A stretch of DNA of 64,000 nucleotides from Hamadaea tsunoensis DSM 44101 (GCF_000428945.1 NZ_AUAX01000027.1:1-64000), one strand, 5' to 3'. Numbered from the stretch's first letter, positions 50,110 through 59,420 are shown. Program-made: numbers and translations. The notes: a model not told the origin generated them from the letters alone.

Positions 50110-51318
50110 ATGACAGGTACCGTGCAGCCAATGTCCAGTGTCGCCCGTTTCCTCGCCGCCTTCCCGGCCGCCGTCTGGGGACCCGACCCCGGCGCACGGA
50201 AACCGGTCAAACCTCGCCCGCCGCTGGTGGTCGCCGCGCTCATCCTGCTGTTCATCGGGTTCGCCGCGGTCACCGGCCAGTATCTGATGGACTCGCGCGG
50301 GATGAACGCGGGCTCGGCGTGGCTGCTGAGCCTGTTCACGATCGGCCCGATCACGCTGGCGTGGCGCAGCCCGCTGTGGGCGTGGCGGTGGACGTTCGTG
50401 GGCCTGTTCGCCGGCACCGTGTACGTTCGCGCGGCCGAAGCGTGGCAGTGGAGCCCGAGCCAGATCCTGGTCATCCTGGTCGTGCTGTTCATGGTCGCCC
50501 TGCGTGAGCCCGGCCCGGTCATCGTGTGGGCCGGCGTGCTGACCGCCGGCGCCAGCTCGTTCTACACGGTCAACGGCGGCGCCGTGATCGTCCTGGTCGC
50601 CGCGCTGATGGTGCTGGGCGAGCAGATCCAGCGCCGCCGCCGGGCCCAGTCCGACCTGGCCGCCTCGCAGGAGCGCGGCGAGCAGGCCGAGGCCGACCGG
50701 GCGCTGCTGGAGGAGCGGGCGCGCATCGCCCGCGAGCTGCACGACGTGGTCGCGCATTCGATGTCGCTGCTGGCCGTGCGCGCCGAGACCGCGCCCTACC
50801 GGCTGCCCGAACTGCCCGCCTCGGCGCACGAGGAGTTCACCGCCATCGCGGCCACCGCCCGCGACACCCTCGTCGAACTGCGGCGGGTCCTCGGCGTCCT
50901 GCGTACGGAGACCGAACCGGAGCGGGCGCCGCAACCGTCGCTCGCCGACCTTCCCGAGCTGCTGGCATCCGCGCGCGCCGCCGGGATGTCCATCGACGCC
51001 GAGGTCGCGGACGGTCCCGTGCCGCCGGCCACCGCGCTCGCCGCGTACCGCATCGTGCAGGAGGCCGTCTCCAACGCCGCGCGGCACGCTCCCGGCGCCG
51101 CGGTGCGCGTACAGGTGAAGATCGAAGATCAACTTCAGATTAGAGTACGCAATACGGCGTCCTCGAGTCCCGCGAAGCCGGGTGGCGGGGGCCACGGCCA
51201 CGGCCTGCTGGGCATGCGGGAACGGGCGAACGTGCTGGGTGGGACGCTGTCGGCGGCGCCGGCGGCGGACGGGGGGTTCGAGGTGGCGGCGAGCCTGCCG
51301 CTGGAGGGCGGACGATGA
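50110..51318 (+). CDS. Sensor histidine kinase (HisKA_3 type)
   Basis: A 402-aa membrane kinase. Four to five hydrophobic segments occupy residues 35-165. The dimerisation helix has the phospho-acceptor His in ARIARELHDVVAHSMSLLAV near residue 214, and the ATPase domain has AAYRIVQEAVSNAARHAPGA (N-box) and GHGLLGMRERANVLGG. A second in-frame ATG at 50131 is a possible start. The response regulator gene overlaps its end by 4 bases. Confidence 0.94.
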   Translation: MTGTVQPMSSVARFLAAFPAAVWGPDPGARKPVKPRPPLVVAALILLFIGFAAVTGQYLMDSRGMNAGSAWLLSLFTIGPITLAWRSPLWAWRWTFVGLFAGTVYVRAAEAWQWSPSQILVILVVLFMVALREPGPVIVWAGVLTAGASSFYTVNGGAVIVLVAALMVLGEQIQRRRRAQSDLAASQERGEQAEADRALLEERARIARELHDVVAHSMSLLAVRAETAPYRLPELPASAHEEFTAIAATARDTLVELRRVLGVLRTETEPERAPQPSLADLPELLASARAAGMSIDAEVADGPVPPATALAAYRIVQEAVSNAARHAPGAAVRVQVKIEDQLQIRVRNTASSSPAKPGGGGHGHGLLGMRERANVLGGTLSAAPAADGGFEVAASLPLEGGR

Positions 51319-51965
51319 TCCGGGTACTGATCGTGGACGACCAGGACATGGTCCGCGAGGGCTTCGCGGCGCTGCTGGGCGCGCAGCCCGACATCGAGGT
51401 CGTGGGCCAGGCCGCGGACGGCGTGGCCGGTGTGGCCGCGGCCCGCGAGCACCGGCCGGACCTGGTCCTCATGGACGTACGCATGCCTCGCATGGACGGC
51501 CTCGCCGCGACTCCCCTGGTCGTGGCGGCCGGTTGCCGGGTCCTCGTGCTGACCACCTTCGACCTGGACGAGTACGTGTACGAGGCGCTGCGCGCCGGGG
51601 CGAGCGGATTCCTGCTCAAGGACGCCCCGGCCGCCCAGCTCGTGCACGCCGTACGCGTCGTCGCGGCCGGCGAGGCGCTGCTGGCTCCGACGATCACCCG
51701 GCGGCTGATCGAGGACTTCGCCCGGCGCCGGCGGCCCGGGCAGGCGGCACCGCCGTCGCTGAACGGGCTGACCTCCCGCGAGACGGAGGTGCTGGCCCTC
51801 ATCGCCCAGGGACTGTCCAATCAGGAGATCGCGGCCGACCTGGTCGTCGCCGAGCAGACGGTGAAGACGCACGTCGGGCGGATCCTGGCCAAGCTGGGGC
51901 TGCGCGACCGGGCCCAGGCCGTGGTGGCGGCGTACGAGAGCGGCCTGATCACGCCGGGCGGCTGA
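51315..51965 (+). CDS. NarL/LuxR-type response regulator
   Basis: A 216-aa regulator. The receiver has IVDDQDMVREGFAALLGAQP, phospho-acceptor Asp in LVLMDVRMPRMDG and Lys in FLLKDAP. LuxR HTH reads LTSRETEVLALIAQGLSNQE then TVKTHVGRILAKLGLRDRAQ. It overlaps the kinase gene (ATGA). Targets are not evident. The hydrolase 170 bases downstream is a possible one. Confidence 0.95.
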   Translation: MIRVLIVDDQDMVREGFAALLGAQPDIEVVGQAADGVAGVAAAREHRPDLVLMDVRMPRMDGLAATPLVVAAGCRVLVLTTFDLDEYVYEALRAGASGFLLKDAPAAQLVHAVRVVAAGEALLAPTITRRLIEDFARRRRPGQAAPPSLNGLTSRETEVLALIAQGLSNQEIAADLVVAEQTVKTHVGRILAKLGLRDRAQAVVAAYESGLITPGG

Positions 51966-52135
51966 CCGCGCTGCGGCCCTGTGGATGCGGTAGCGGGGCC
52001 GGCCGCCGGGCCTCTTCGGGGTGATCCGCCGGCGCCCCCTCGTACCACGGAGCTACGCCGAAGACGGGTCTGCGGTCGGACGCCGGACCGCCCCGGTGAC
52101 CGACAGCCTTCCTCCCGAGTGGAGGGAGGACCACC

Positions 52136-53164
52136 ATGGCGATCACGCGCCTGGCCGCAGTACTCATCGCCGGCGGTCTCGCCGGAACCGGGGCCGCTTT
52201 CGGCGTACCGCTGCTGGCTCCGGAAAGCGCCGACCTGCCGGCCCCCGACGTACGCGGCTGGACGGCGGATCCGGTGACGGCGACGCTGGACCCGCTGACG
52301 GCCACGCCCGACCGGGTGGCGGCGTTCCTGGCCGGACTGTCCCCTGTGGAGCGGGCCGCCCTGGCCGCCCGCCACCCCGAGGTGCTGGGCGGTCTCGACG
52401 GCGCCCCGATCGCCCTGCGGTACGCGGCCAACCGGCGGCTCGGCGCGCCCGCCGGCCGGACGTTCCTGGAGTACGACCCGCGCGGGGACGGCCGGGCGGT
52501 GGAGGTGGTCGGGGACCTGGCGACGGCCGACCGGATCGCCGTGATCGTGCCGGGCGTGAACACGACGCTCGCCGACTTCGACCGGGGCCTGGGCGGGGTG
52601 GCCCGGCGCGCCCCGGCGTACCAGGCCCGCGGACTGCTCGCGGCGCTGCGGGCGGCCGACCCGGGGGCCCGTGTGGCGGCCGTCGCGTGGCTGGGCTACG
52701 ACCCGCCCGAGGGCCTCGACAAGGCCGCCGTACGCGAGGACCGCGCCGTCGCCGGGGCGAAGGCCCTGTCCCGCTTCGTCGCCGGACTCACCGCGGTACG
52801 CCCGCACGCCGCCGTCACGGTCGTCGGCCACAGCTACGGGACCGTCGTCATCGGACGGTCGTCGTTCGGTCCCGCCGTCACCGACGTGGTGGCGCTGGGC
52901 AGCCCGGGGATGGGCGTACCGGCGGCGGCGACGCTGCGCACCAGCGGCCGGGTGTGGGCCGCCCGGGCGGCCGGCGACTGGATCGGCCGGGTGCCGCACG
53001 TGCAGTTCCTCGGCCTCGGGCACGGCGAGGATCCGACGTCACCGGGGTTCGGCGCCCGGATCCTGCCGACCGACGGGGTGGACGGGCACGACGGCTACTT
53101 CTCGCCGGGGTCGGCGACCCTGGCCGCGCTGGCCCGCGTCATCCTGACCGGCTCGCCGTCCTGA
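52136..53164 (+). CDS. Secreted alpha/beta hydrolase (DUF1023)
   Basis: A 342-aa hydrolase with a short N-terminal hydrophobic segment (LAAVLIAGGLAGTGAAFGVP) that may be a signal or anchor. The middle AVIVPGVNTTLADFDRGLGG, the nucleophile elbow VVGHSYGTVVIGRSS (Ser near residue 239) and the late VDGHDGYFSPGS with the catalytic His match DUF1023 (PF06259). GGAGG seven bases upstream fixes the start. The family probably cleaves ester or amide bonds in cell-envelope compounds. The substrate is unknown. Confidence 0.9.
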   Translation: MAITRLAAVLIAGGLAGTGAAFGVPLLAPESADLPAPDVRGWTADPVTATLDPLTATPDRVAAFLAGLSPVERAALAARHPEVLGGLDGAPIALRYAANRRLGAPAGRTFLEYDPRGDGRAVEVVGDLATADRIAVIVPGVNTTLADFDRGLGGVARRAPAYQARGLLAALRAADPGARVAAVAWLGYDPPEGLDKAAVREDRAVAGAKALSRFVAGLTAVRPHAAVTVVGHSYGTVVIGRSSFGPAVTDVVALGSPGMGVPAAATLRTSGRVWAARAAGDWIGRVPHVQFLGLGHGEDPTSPGFGARILPTDGVDGHDGYFSPGSATLAALARVILTGSPS

Positions 53165-53191
53165 CCGGCTCATGGGGCGTGGGTCCCTGGG

Positions 53192-53326
53192 TCATCCGCG
53201 GGTCCAGCTGAGGGCGGCGAGGAACACGATCGCGGCGACGACGACGCACAGCACCGCGACGCGTACGCCCCGGCGCCGGCGGGGTCCGCGGATCCCGGGG
53301 TCCGCCGGGTTGTCCGGTGCCGACAT
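53192..53326 (-). CDS. 44-aa single-span membrane protein
   Basis: Begins ATG 53326, five bases after the upstream stop: MSAPDNPADPGIRGPRRRRG, then VRVAVLCVVVAAIVFLAALS and WTRG. A polar, Arg-rich inside segment is followed by one membrane helix. It is the last gene of the PadR-regulated operon. Family unknown. Confidence 0.65.
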   Translation of the reverse strand: MSAPDNPADPGIRGPRRRRGVRVAVLCVVVAAIVFLAALSWTRG

Positions 53327-53331
53327 CGGGA

Positions 53332-54255
53332 TCACGCCCCCTGCGGCGGTACGGGATCCGCGGCGGGCGGAACGGCGGGCGGGGTGCGGCGCAGGAGCCG
53401 GCCGGCCGCGGCGGCGCCGCCCCAGCCGACGACGGCGAACAGCAGCAGCGTGTAGCCGAGCTGGACCATGTTGTTGCCGACCCGGTCGCTGATCGTGCCC
53501 TGCAGCGTGAAGCCGCCGTCCTCCTCCAGCGGCCCGCTGCTGCCGATCACGGTGACCGCGAGGGTCGCGTAGACGAACAGGCCGAGGCTGGCGGTGATCG
53601 CGGCGAGCCGGGCCACGCGCTTGCCGGCGATCAGGTCCCGGGTCCACACCGTGGCGGCGGCGCCGACGAGGAACGGCACCACGATCGTCTGCACCAGGTG
53701 ATGCCAGCCCGACGTGTCCGGCAGGATCTGGTCGAAGAACGTGAACCCGGTCAGGGTCAGGAAGACCAGCGCGATGACCAGCCCGCCGACGAGGCCCGGC
53801 AGGGCGGTGCCGGGGCGGCGGACGAGCGCGCCGGCACCGAGCAGGCTGCCGGCCACGAAGACGGCCAGGATCGACACCCCGATCCAGGCACCGGCGCCGA
53901 GTCCGTACTGGACGATCAGGGCCGCGTACAGGCCGACGCCACCGGCGCCGAGCGCGACGAGGGTCCACAGGCCGGCTGCGGCCCGTCCCCACGGGGGCAG
54001 CACGAGGGCCGCGCCGACACAGCCGAGTGCGAAGCGCATCCGCCGCACCCGGCCCTCGATGTAGCCGAGTTCACCGAGCATCGCCTGGCCCCACTCGGCC
54101 CGCTCCGCCGACAGCAGACCGGTCGCCCAGCGCATCAGGCGCAGCGGCGCGTCGTGCGCGGGGCCGTCCAGGAAACGTCGCGGATCGCGGCGGTACCACG
54201 CGATCAGGACGCCGATCAGAGCCAGCATCGGTGCGAAGAACAAGCCACCCATCAC
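53332..54255 (-). CDS. PadR-linked integral membrane protein
   Basis: A 307-aa protein with about seven hydrophobic segments. The beginning LFFAPMLALIGVLIAWYRRD, then LMRWATGLLSAERAEWGQAM and LGELGYIEGRVRRMRFALGC, resembles actinobacterial PadR-associated membrane proteins in which the 'RAEWGQAMLAEL' stretch is typical. Function unknown. Its start overlaps the PadR gene end by 4 bases, so it is likely the operon's regulated product. Confidence 0.8.
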   Translation of the reverse strand: MMGGLFFAPMLALIGVLIAWYRRDPRRFLDGPAHDAPLRLMRWATGLLSAERAEWGQAMLGELGYIEGRVRRMRFALGCVGAALVLPPWGRAAAGLWTLVALGAGGVGLYAALIVQYGLGAGAWIGVSILAVFVAGSLLGAGALVRRPGTALPGLVGGLVIALVFLTLTGFTFFDQILPDTSGWHHLVQTIVVPFLVGAAATVWTRDLIAGKRVARLAAITASLGLFVYATLAVTVIGSSGPLEEDGGFTLQGTISDRVGNNMVQLGYTLLLFAVVGWGGAAAAGRLLRRTPPAVPPAADPVPPQGA

Positions 54256-54566
54256 GCCTCATTCCAACGGCTGTTCAACTTCAGGTGCGTACGCTCGACG
54301 CGGGCGGCGGTGAGCGCGGCGACGAATTCGCGGCCGGCTTCGCTCAGCCGGTAGAGGTGGCGGCGCGGCCGGCTGCCGACGCCCGGTTCCCAGGAGGTGT
54401 CCAGCAGGCCGCGGTCGGCCAGCCGGACCAGGATCGGGTAGAGCGACCCCGACTTCAGGCCGACCTCGGTGACCAGGTCGTACCCGTAGCGCCAGCGGGC
54501 CGGGTCGGCGGCCAGCGCCCGCAGGACGTTGACGGTCTGCGGCGAGGGAGGGCGGTTGCGCTGCAC
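54252..54566 (-). CDS. PadR family transcriptional regulator
   Basis: A 104-aa winged-helix protein: TVNVLRALAADPARWRYGYD, then LVTEVGLKSGSLYPILVRLA and RRHLYRLSEAGREFVAALTA, which is the PadR N-terminal domain plus a short C-terminal helix (subfamily 2). It probably represses its own operon from the AT-rich segment at 54567-54595. It is coupled to the membrane protein gene by an ATGA overlap. Confidence 0.93.
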   Translation of the reverse strand: MQRNRPPSPQTVNVLRALAADPARWRYGYDLVTEVGLKSGSLYPILVRLADRGLLDTSWEPGVGSRPRRHLYRLSEAGREFVAALTAARVERTHLKLNSRWNEA

Positions 54567-54696
54567 GAGGCTTAACTCTACTCATATAGCGGTAACGGTC
54601 AAGGTGCCGGTCCCGATCGGCGTTCCCGGCGGCCGGCCGGGAAACGCGGGCCGCACCTCGCGGGCATCCCGCCCGGCGGCGGCTATGCTCCCGCGG

Positions 54697-55494
54697 ATGA
54701 GCTCGGCACACTCGCGACGACGCCTGCTCCTCGGCGCCGCCGGCCTCGCCGCCACCACGGCGTTCCTGGCCGGCGACCCGCAGCCGGCCGCCACCACCGC
54801 CCACGACGCCCGCCCCGGACCGAAGGCGCCGACCCCCGGCCCGTCCCGGCCGCCGACGCTGCCGCCGGCCGCCACGCTCAGCAAGCCGGTCTTCACCCTG
54901 GCCGGCTACCGCGAGATCGTGCCGGGCCCGGCGTACGCCGCCGACGCCGTCGCGCTGACGATCGACGACGGGCCGCACCCGGTCTGGACACCGAAGATCC
55001 TCAACCTGCTGGAGCGCTACCACGTCCAGGCGACCTTCTGCCTCATCGGCAACCAGGTCCTCGGCCACGAAGGCACCGCCCGGTCCGTCGCCCGCGCCGG
55101 CCACCACCTGGCCAACCACACCTACAGCCACCCGACCAGCCTGCCGAAACTCGCCGTCCCCGCGATCCGCAAGGAGATCGAGCGGGCCCAGGACAAGATC
55201 TACTCCGCGACCGCGTACGCGCCGCGGCTGTTCCGGTCGCCCGGCGGATCGTGGTCGGCGGCGATGATGAAGCAGGTCGCGCAGTCCGGCCTCATCCCCG
55301 TCGACTGGACCGACGACCCGAACGACTGGAAGCGCCCCGGCACCGCCTCGATCACCAAGAAGCTGCTGGCCGCCCGGCCCGGCGACATCCTCCTGTGCCA
55401 CGACGGCGGCGGCGACCGGTCCCAGACGTACGCCGCCCTGCAGACCGTCATCCCCGCCCTGATCGCCCGCGGCTATACGTTCGTCAGCCTCTGA
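54697..55494 (+). CDS. Secreted polysaccharide deacetylase (CE4)
   Basis: A 265-aa hydrolase. A twin-arginine signal (SRRRLLLGAAGLAATTAFLA) precedes a Pro/Thr linker. The NodB domain starts AVALTIDDGPHPVWTPKILN with the catalytic Asp pair, then HLANHTYSHPTSLP (metal His-His), RLFRSPGGSW and LLCHDGGGDRSQT with the late His. It would remove acetyl groups from peptidoglycan or chitin-like polymers outside the cell. The ATG at 54697 is chosen so that the Tat motif is at the N-terminus. An ATG at 54685 is also possible. Confidence 0.93.
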   Translation: MSSAHSRRRLLLGAAGLAATTAFLAGDPQPAATTAHDARPGPKAPTPGPSRPPTLPPAATLSKPVFTLAGYREIVPGPAYAADAVALTIDDGPHPVWTPKILNLLERYHVQATFCLIGNQVLGHEGTARSVARAGHHLANHTYSHPTSLPKLAVPAIRKEIERAQDKIYSATAYAPRLFRSPGGSWSAAMMKQVAQSGLIPVDWTDDPNDWKRPGTASITKKLLAARPGDILLCHDGGGDRSQTYAALQTVIPALIARGYTFVSL

Positions 55495-55533
55495 CCGTCG
55501 GCACCCGTCGCCGGCGGCCGCTATTCTGCGGCG

Positions 55534-56142
55534 GTGGACCACCTACTCGTTCTCCTGCACGGCTACGGCGACGATCCCGACGGCCTGGCCTGGCTCGCCG
55601 ACGAGCTGTCGGAGCCGGGGCGGCGCGTCCTGATCCCCCCGGCTCCGTTGCCGTCGCCGGTCGGCGGGCGCGCCTGGTGGTTCTTCGACCCCGCCGACCG
55701 CCCCGCCTGGGCGTGGCCGGGACCCGTGCCGCCGGACTACACAGGACACCGCCTCGTCGGCGCGGCCCGGGCCGAGGTACTCGCCCTCATTGCCGAGCAC
55801 ACGGCCGAGCACGCCGGCGGCCCGGTGACGGTCGCCGGCTTCTCCCAGGGCGCGATGCTCGCGCTCGACGTGGCCGTGACGCCCGGATCGGGTGTGACGA
55901 AGGTGGCGGCGCTGTCGGGCGTCATGATCGCCGACACCCTGCCCAACCTCGGCACCGGCACCCGGCCCGCGGCGCTCGTCGCGCACGGCGTCCACGACGA
56001 CCAGCTCCCGTTCGCCGCCGGCGAGGGAACGCGGGACCTGTTGGCGGAGCACGGTTTCGACGTCGAGTGGCTGCCCTTCGCAGGCGGCCACGAGATCCCC
56101 GACGAGGTGATCGCCGCCTTGCGCCGGTTCCTCGCCGGCTGA
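55534..56142 (+). CDS. Phospholipase/carboxylesterase family hydrolase
   Basis: A 202-aa alpha/beta hydrolase of the small carboxylesterase type. VLLHGYGDDPDGLAWLADEL forms the oxyanion region, the nucleophile is GFSQGAML (Ser about residue 109), then the Asp in GVHDDQLPFAAG and His in FAGGHEIPDEV complete the triad. No signal is present, so it is cytosolic. It follows the deacetylase gene by 39 bases on the same strand, perhaps in one transcript. Confidence 0.9.
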   Translation: MDHLLVLLHGYGDDPDGLAWLADELSEPGRRVLIPPAPLPSPVGGRAWWFFDPADRPAWAWPGPVPPDYTGHRLVGAARAEVLALIAEHTAEHAGGPVTVAGFSQGAMLALDVAVTPGSGVTKVAALSGVMIADTLPNLGTGTRPAALVAHGVHDDQLPFAAGEGTRDLLAEHGFDVEWLPFAGGHEIPDEVIAALRRFLAG

Positions 56143-56220
56143 CGCGCGGCCTGACGCGCGGCGAAGACCGCGGCGCCGTGGCAGGCTGGTGGCGTCGTGT
56201 CTCGTGCTGAAGGGATGACC

Positions 56221-57090
56221 GTGAAACTCGGTTTGCACTATTGGAACTTCTCCACCCCGGACCAGCCCGACCTCATCGCCCCGACGATCGCGCGTACCGC
56301 CCGGCTCGCCGACGAGGCCGGCTTCGCCGCGTTCACCTTCATGGACCACTACTTCCAGATGCAGACCCCGACCTCGGCCGCCGAGGAACCGATGCTGGAG
56401 GGGTACACCGGGCTCGGTTTCGTGGCCGCGCTCACCGAGCGGATGACGCTGGGCCTCATGGTCACCGGCGTCATGTACCGCCACCCGGGCGTCCTGGCCA
56501 AGACCGTCACCACGCTCGACGTGCTCTCCGGCGGCCGGGCGCGGCTCGGGATCGGCGCCTCCTGGTACGAGAAGGAGCAGGTCGGACTGGGCGTACCGGT
56601 GGTGCCGGTGGCCGAGCGGTTCGAACGGCTGGAGGAGACGCTGCGGATCTGCCTGCAGATGTGGAGCGACGACAACGGCCCCTTCGACGGGCGCCACTAC
56701 CGGCTCGCGGAGACGCTGTGCGTACCGGCGCCGCTGAGCCGGCCGCACCCGCCGATCCTCATCGGCGGCGGCGGCGAGCAGAAGACCCTGCGCCTCGTCG
56801 CGCAGTACGCCGACGCGTGCAACGTCTTCGGCGCCGGACCGGACGCGGTCGCGCACAAGTTCGACGTGCTGCGCCGGCACTGCGACGCCGTCGGCCGGGA
56901 CTACGACACCATCGAGAAGACCGTCCTGGTGCTCCGCCCGGTGCTGGCCGAGACCGACGCGTGGATCGCAGACGTCGAGCAGTACGCCCGCCTCGGCGCC
57001 ACCGAGGTGCAGGTCATGCCCGACGGCGACCCGTACGCGTTCACCGGGCAGGTCGCCGAGAAGGTGCTCCCGAGGATCGCCGACCTCTGA
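56221..57090 (+). CDS. LLM-class F420-dependent oxidoreductase
   Basis: A 289-aa TIM-barrel protein: VKLGLHYWNFSTPDQPDLIA at the start, then GFAAFTFMDHYFQMQTPTSA, GLMVTGVMYRHPGVLAKTVT, and LDVLSGGRARLGIGASWYEK, all typical of bacterial luciferase-like F420 enzymes. The cofactor F420 (not FMN) is the family's usual partner in actinobacteria. The GTG at 56221 has AAGGG six bases upstream. The ATG two codons earlier would leave no spacing. The substrate is unknown. Confidence 0.9.
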   Translation: MKLGLHYWNFSTPDQPDLIAPTIARTARLADEAGFAAFTFMDHYFQMQTPTSAAEEPMLEGYTGLGFVAALTERMTLGLMVTGVMYRHPGVLAKTVTTLDVLSGGRARLGIGASWYEKEQVGLGVPVVPVAERFERLEETLRICLQMWSDDNGPFDGRHYRLAETLCVPAPLSRPHPPILIGGGGEQKTLRLVAQYADACNVFGAGPDAVAHKFDVLRRHCDAVGRDYDTIEKTVLVLRPVLAETDAWIADVEQYARLGATEVQVMPDGDPYAFTGQVAEKVLPRIADL

Positions 57091-57162
57091 CGCACCGGCC
57101 GAAGACGTCACCGGGCCGAGGACGTCGTGCGGACGGCCTCGGCCCGGGACTCAGGCCGCGGG

Positions 57163-57510
57163 TCAGTCGAAGAGCTCCTCGAAGAACGAGGATTTCTTCT
57201 TCTTGTGCGAATATTGATGCTGATCGTATTTCGGCTGCTCGTACTTCGATTGCTCGTATCTCGGCTGCTCGTAGCGCTGCTCGTGCTGGTCACGGCGCTG
57301 GTCGTACTTCGGCTGCTCGTGGCGCGGCTGCTCGTACTGCGGCGGGCCCGCCTGGCGGTAGTGGCTGTTCTCGGCGTCCACCAGGCGTTCCAGTTCGCCG
57401 CGGTCGAGGAAGATGCCGCGGCACTCGCCGCACTGGTCGACGACGACGCCGCTGCGCTCGTAGCTGCGCATCTGGCCCAGGCACTTGGGGCAGGTCATCT
57501 GCTGCTGCAT
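57163..57510 (-). CDS. Zinc-ribbon (TFIIB-type) protein with Tyr-Glu-Gln repeats
   Basis: A 115-aa protein. The zinc ribbon occupies residues 6-44: CPKCLGQMRSYERSGVVVDQ, CGECRGIFLDRGELERLVDA, two CxxC knuckles of the zf-TFIIB family. A low-complexity tail then repeats YEQPR/HEQPK/YDQ/YEQSK units to about residue 98 and ends with a basic-aromatic stretch KKKKSSFFEELFD. Function unknown. The tail looks disordered and may drive self-association. Confidence 0.88.
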   Translation of the reverse strand: MQQQMTCPKCLGQMRSYERSGVVVDQCGECRGIFLDRGELERLVDAENSHYRQAGPPQYEQPRHEQPKYDQRRDQHEQRYEQPRYEQSKYEQPKYDQHQYSHKKKKSSFFEELFD

Positions 57511-57553
57511 CGGTCCTACGGTACGTAGGAGTTCTGTGAAGATCCTGAGCGCG

Positions 57554-58429
57554 TCAGATCGGCAGCGGCTCGCAGGCGTCCAGCCACTGCGCGGGGACGC
57601 CGGCGAGACCGGTCCGCGCGGCGATGATCCCGCCGACGATCGCGCACGTCGTGTCGAGGTCGCCGCCGGGGCCGACGGTCGTCCACAGCGCCTCGGTGAG
57701 GTCGTCGAGGTGGCGGGCCGCGCACCAGACGGCGTACGGGACGGTGTCGGGGGCGGAGATCATCGCGCCGCAGCCCACCTCGTCGGCGACCCGCCCCGGT
57801 TCGGCGGCCAGGCCCAGCTCGGCGACCCTGCGCAGCCGGTCGGCGACCTCGCCGTCCGGCGTGTGCGCCACCACCTCGGCCAGCAGCCGGTCCGCGGGCG
57901 TCGCCCGCGCCGAGCAGGCGGCGGCCACCGCGACGGCGACCGCACCGGCGACCGCCTCGGGGTGCGCGTGGGTGACCTTCGCGGACAGGGCGGCCTGCTC
58001 GACGACCAGGTCGAGGTCGTCGGCGAGCCCGGCGCCGAGCGGCGCGACCCGCATCGCCGCGCCGTTGCCCCAGGAGCCCTGGCCGTCGAACTGCCGGCGG
58101 GTCACCTCCGGCCACGGTTCGCCCGCGCCGATCGCCCGCAGGACGTCGTGCATGCCGGCGCCGTAGTTCCTGTGTGGATCCTCGGCGTAGGTCTCGGCGA
58201 ACCGGCGGGCCAGGTCGTCGGGGCGTACGGCGCCGTGCCGGGTCACCATGTCGAACAGGGGCAGGGCCATCGCCGTGTCGTCGGTCCAGCGCCACGGGCC
58301 TTGCGGGACAAGGCGTTCCGCCGTCATCCAGGCCACCTGTCCCGCCGGGCGGAAGAACCACGTCTCGCCGAAGCAGTCGCCCAGCGCCAGCCCGTCGAGC
58401 GACCGCCGGGCCGCCACGCGATCGATCAT
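57554..58429 (-). CDS. ADP-ribosylglycohydrolase
   Basis: A 291-aa all-helical protein of the ADP-ribosylglycohydrolase/DraG family. LDGLALGDCFGETWFFRPAG, then WRWTDDTAMALPLFDMVTRH (the TDDT metal motif), WGNGAAMRVAPLGAGL and the late GPGGDLDTTCAIVGGIIAAR (second Asp pair) are all present. It removes ADP-ribose from proteins or small molecules. No ADP-ribosyltransferase gene is seen nearby. Confidence 0.93.
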   Translation of the reverse strand: MIDRVAARRSLDGLALGDCFGETWFFRPAGQVAWMTAERLVPQGPWRWTDDTAMALPLFDMVTRHGAVRPDDLARRFAETYAEDPHRNYGAGMHDVLRAIGAGEPWPEVTRRQFDGQGSWGNGAAMRVAPLGAGLADDLDLVVEQAALSAKVTHAHPEAVAGAVAVAVAAACSARATPADRLLAEVVAHTPDGEVADRLRRVAELGLAAEPGRVADEVGCGAMISAPDTVPYAVWCAARHLDDLTEALWTTVGPGGDLDTTCAIVGGIIAARTGLAGVPAQWLDACEPLPI

Positions 58430-58472
58430 GCTTCCATGATCCGGCAGCCCGGCCCGGCGGTCGACCGGAAAA

Positions 58473-59420
58473 CTACGGACGCCAGTCGCTCTGCGCGCCG
58501 GGCATCAGCCAGGTCCGCGTCCCGCTCTTGTCCAGGGCGATCCACGGTACGCCGCCGTGCCGGGCCGTGAAGAGGAACGCTCCCCCGCCCAGGTGCACCG
58601 GGATCGTGTCCCCGGCCGTCCCGACGGCCCACATCGTGTCGTTCGTGAGGTTGTACGCGACGCTGTGCACGGGCGTGGTGTTCGAGCTGCCCTCGATGTC
58701 GTTCTGCTGCGTCCAGAACAGTTTGCGCGAATCGGCGCTCCACGACGGCGTGGTCGCGAAGCCGTCGACGTCGATGCCGCCGCCGCCGAACGCGACGATC
58801 GTCTGCTCGGTGTTCGCGGCGACGTCGAGCACGGTGAGGCAGTCGTCGTAGATGCCCCAGCAGTCGCCGCCCGGGAAGGCGATCTTCTTGCCGTCCGGGG
58901 ACCAGGCGACCGTGTTCGCCGCCGACAGCGGATCGAAGCTCTCCGGACGACGAGCCGTCCAGCCCGCAGCCGCCTTCAACCGCACGGTCCGGGTGCTCTC
59001 GACGGCCAGCGACGAGGAGAGGCGTACGAACGTGAGGTTGCCCGTGTGCGTGTCGCCCGTCTTGTACGCCAGGTACGTCCCGTCCGGCGACCAGGAGGCC
59101 CCGCCCGCGTCGCCGCCGTGCGTGAGCTCGTCGGAGAACGGTTCGTCGGCGATGGTGGCGATGCGGATGTTCCCCTTGTGCGTGTACGCGATCACGTAGC
59201 CGTCGGGCGACAGCCGGGGCCAGGAGTTGCCCTTGTCCTGGGTGATCCGGGTGGTCTTCCCGGCCCGGGTGAGCCAGATGTCGCCGTCGCGGACGAAGGC
59301 GATGGAGCCGCCGGGCCCGGCCGCGTGGGCCGCCGCCGGAAACGCGAGCGCGGCGGCCGGTGTGGGCGCGACCGTGGCCGCGACCGTGGCCGCCGCGAGC
59401 AGGATGGAGCGTACGCGCAT
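58473..59420 (-). CDS. Secreted TolB-like beta-propeller protein
   Basis: A 315-aa protein with a signal peptide (SILLAAATVAATVAPTPAAA) and repeating propeller blades with WSPDG motifs: PRLSPDGYVIAYTHKGNIRI, SWSPDGTYLAYKTGDT, AWSPDGKKIAFPGGD, SWSADSRKLFWTQQ. These are TolB/WD40-like (PD40) repeats. It carries no catalytic domain and so probably binds a polymer or protein outside the cell. The ATG at 59420 has GGGGGG seven bases upstream. Confidence 0.88.
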   Translation of the reverse strand: MRVRSILLAAATVAATVAPTPAAALAFPAAAHAAGPGGSIAFVRDGDIWLTRAGKTTRITQDKGNSWPRLSPDGYVIAYTHKGNIRIATIADEPFSDELTHGGDAGGASWSPDGTYLAYKTGDTHTGNLTFVRLSSSLAVESTRTVRLKAAAGWTARRPESFDPLSAANTVAWSPDGKKIAFPGGDCWGIYDDCLTVLDVAANTEQTIVAFGGGGIDVDGFATTPSWSADSRKLFWTQQNDIEGSSNTTPVHSVAYNLTNDTMWAVGTAGDTIPVHLGGGAFLFTARHGGVPWIALDKSGTRTWLMPGAQSDWRP

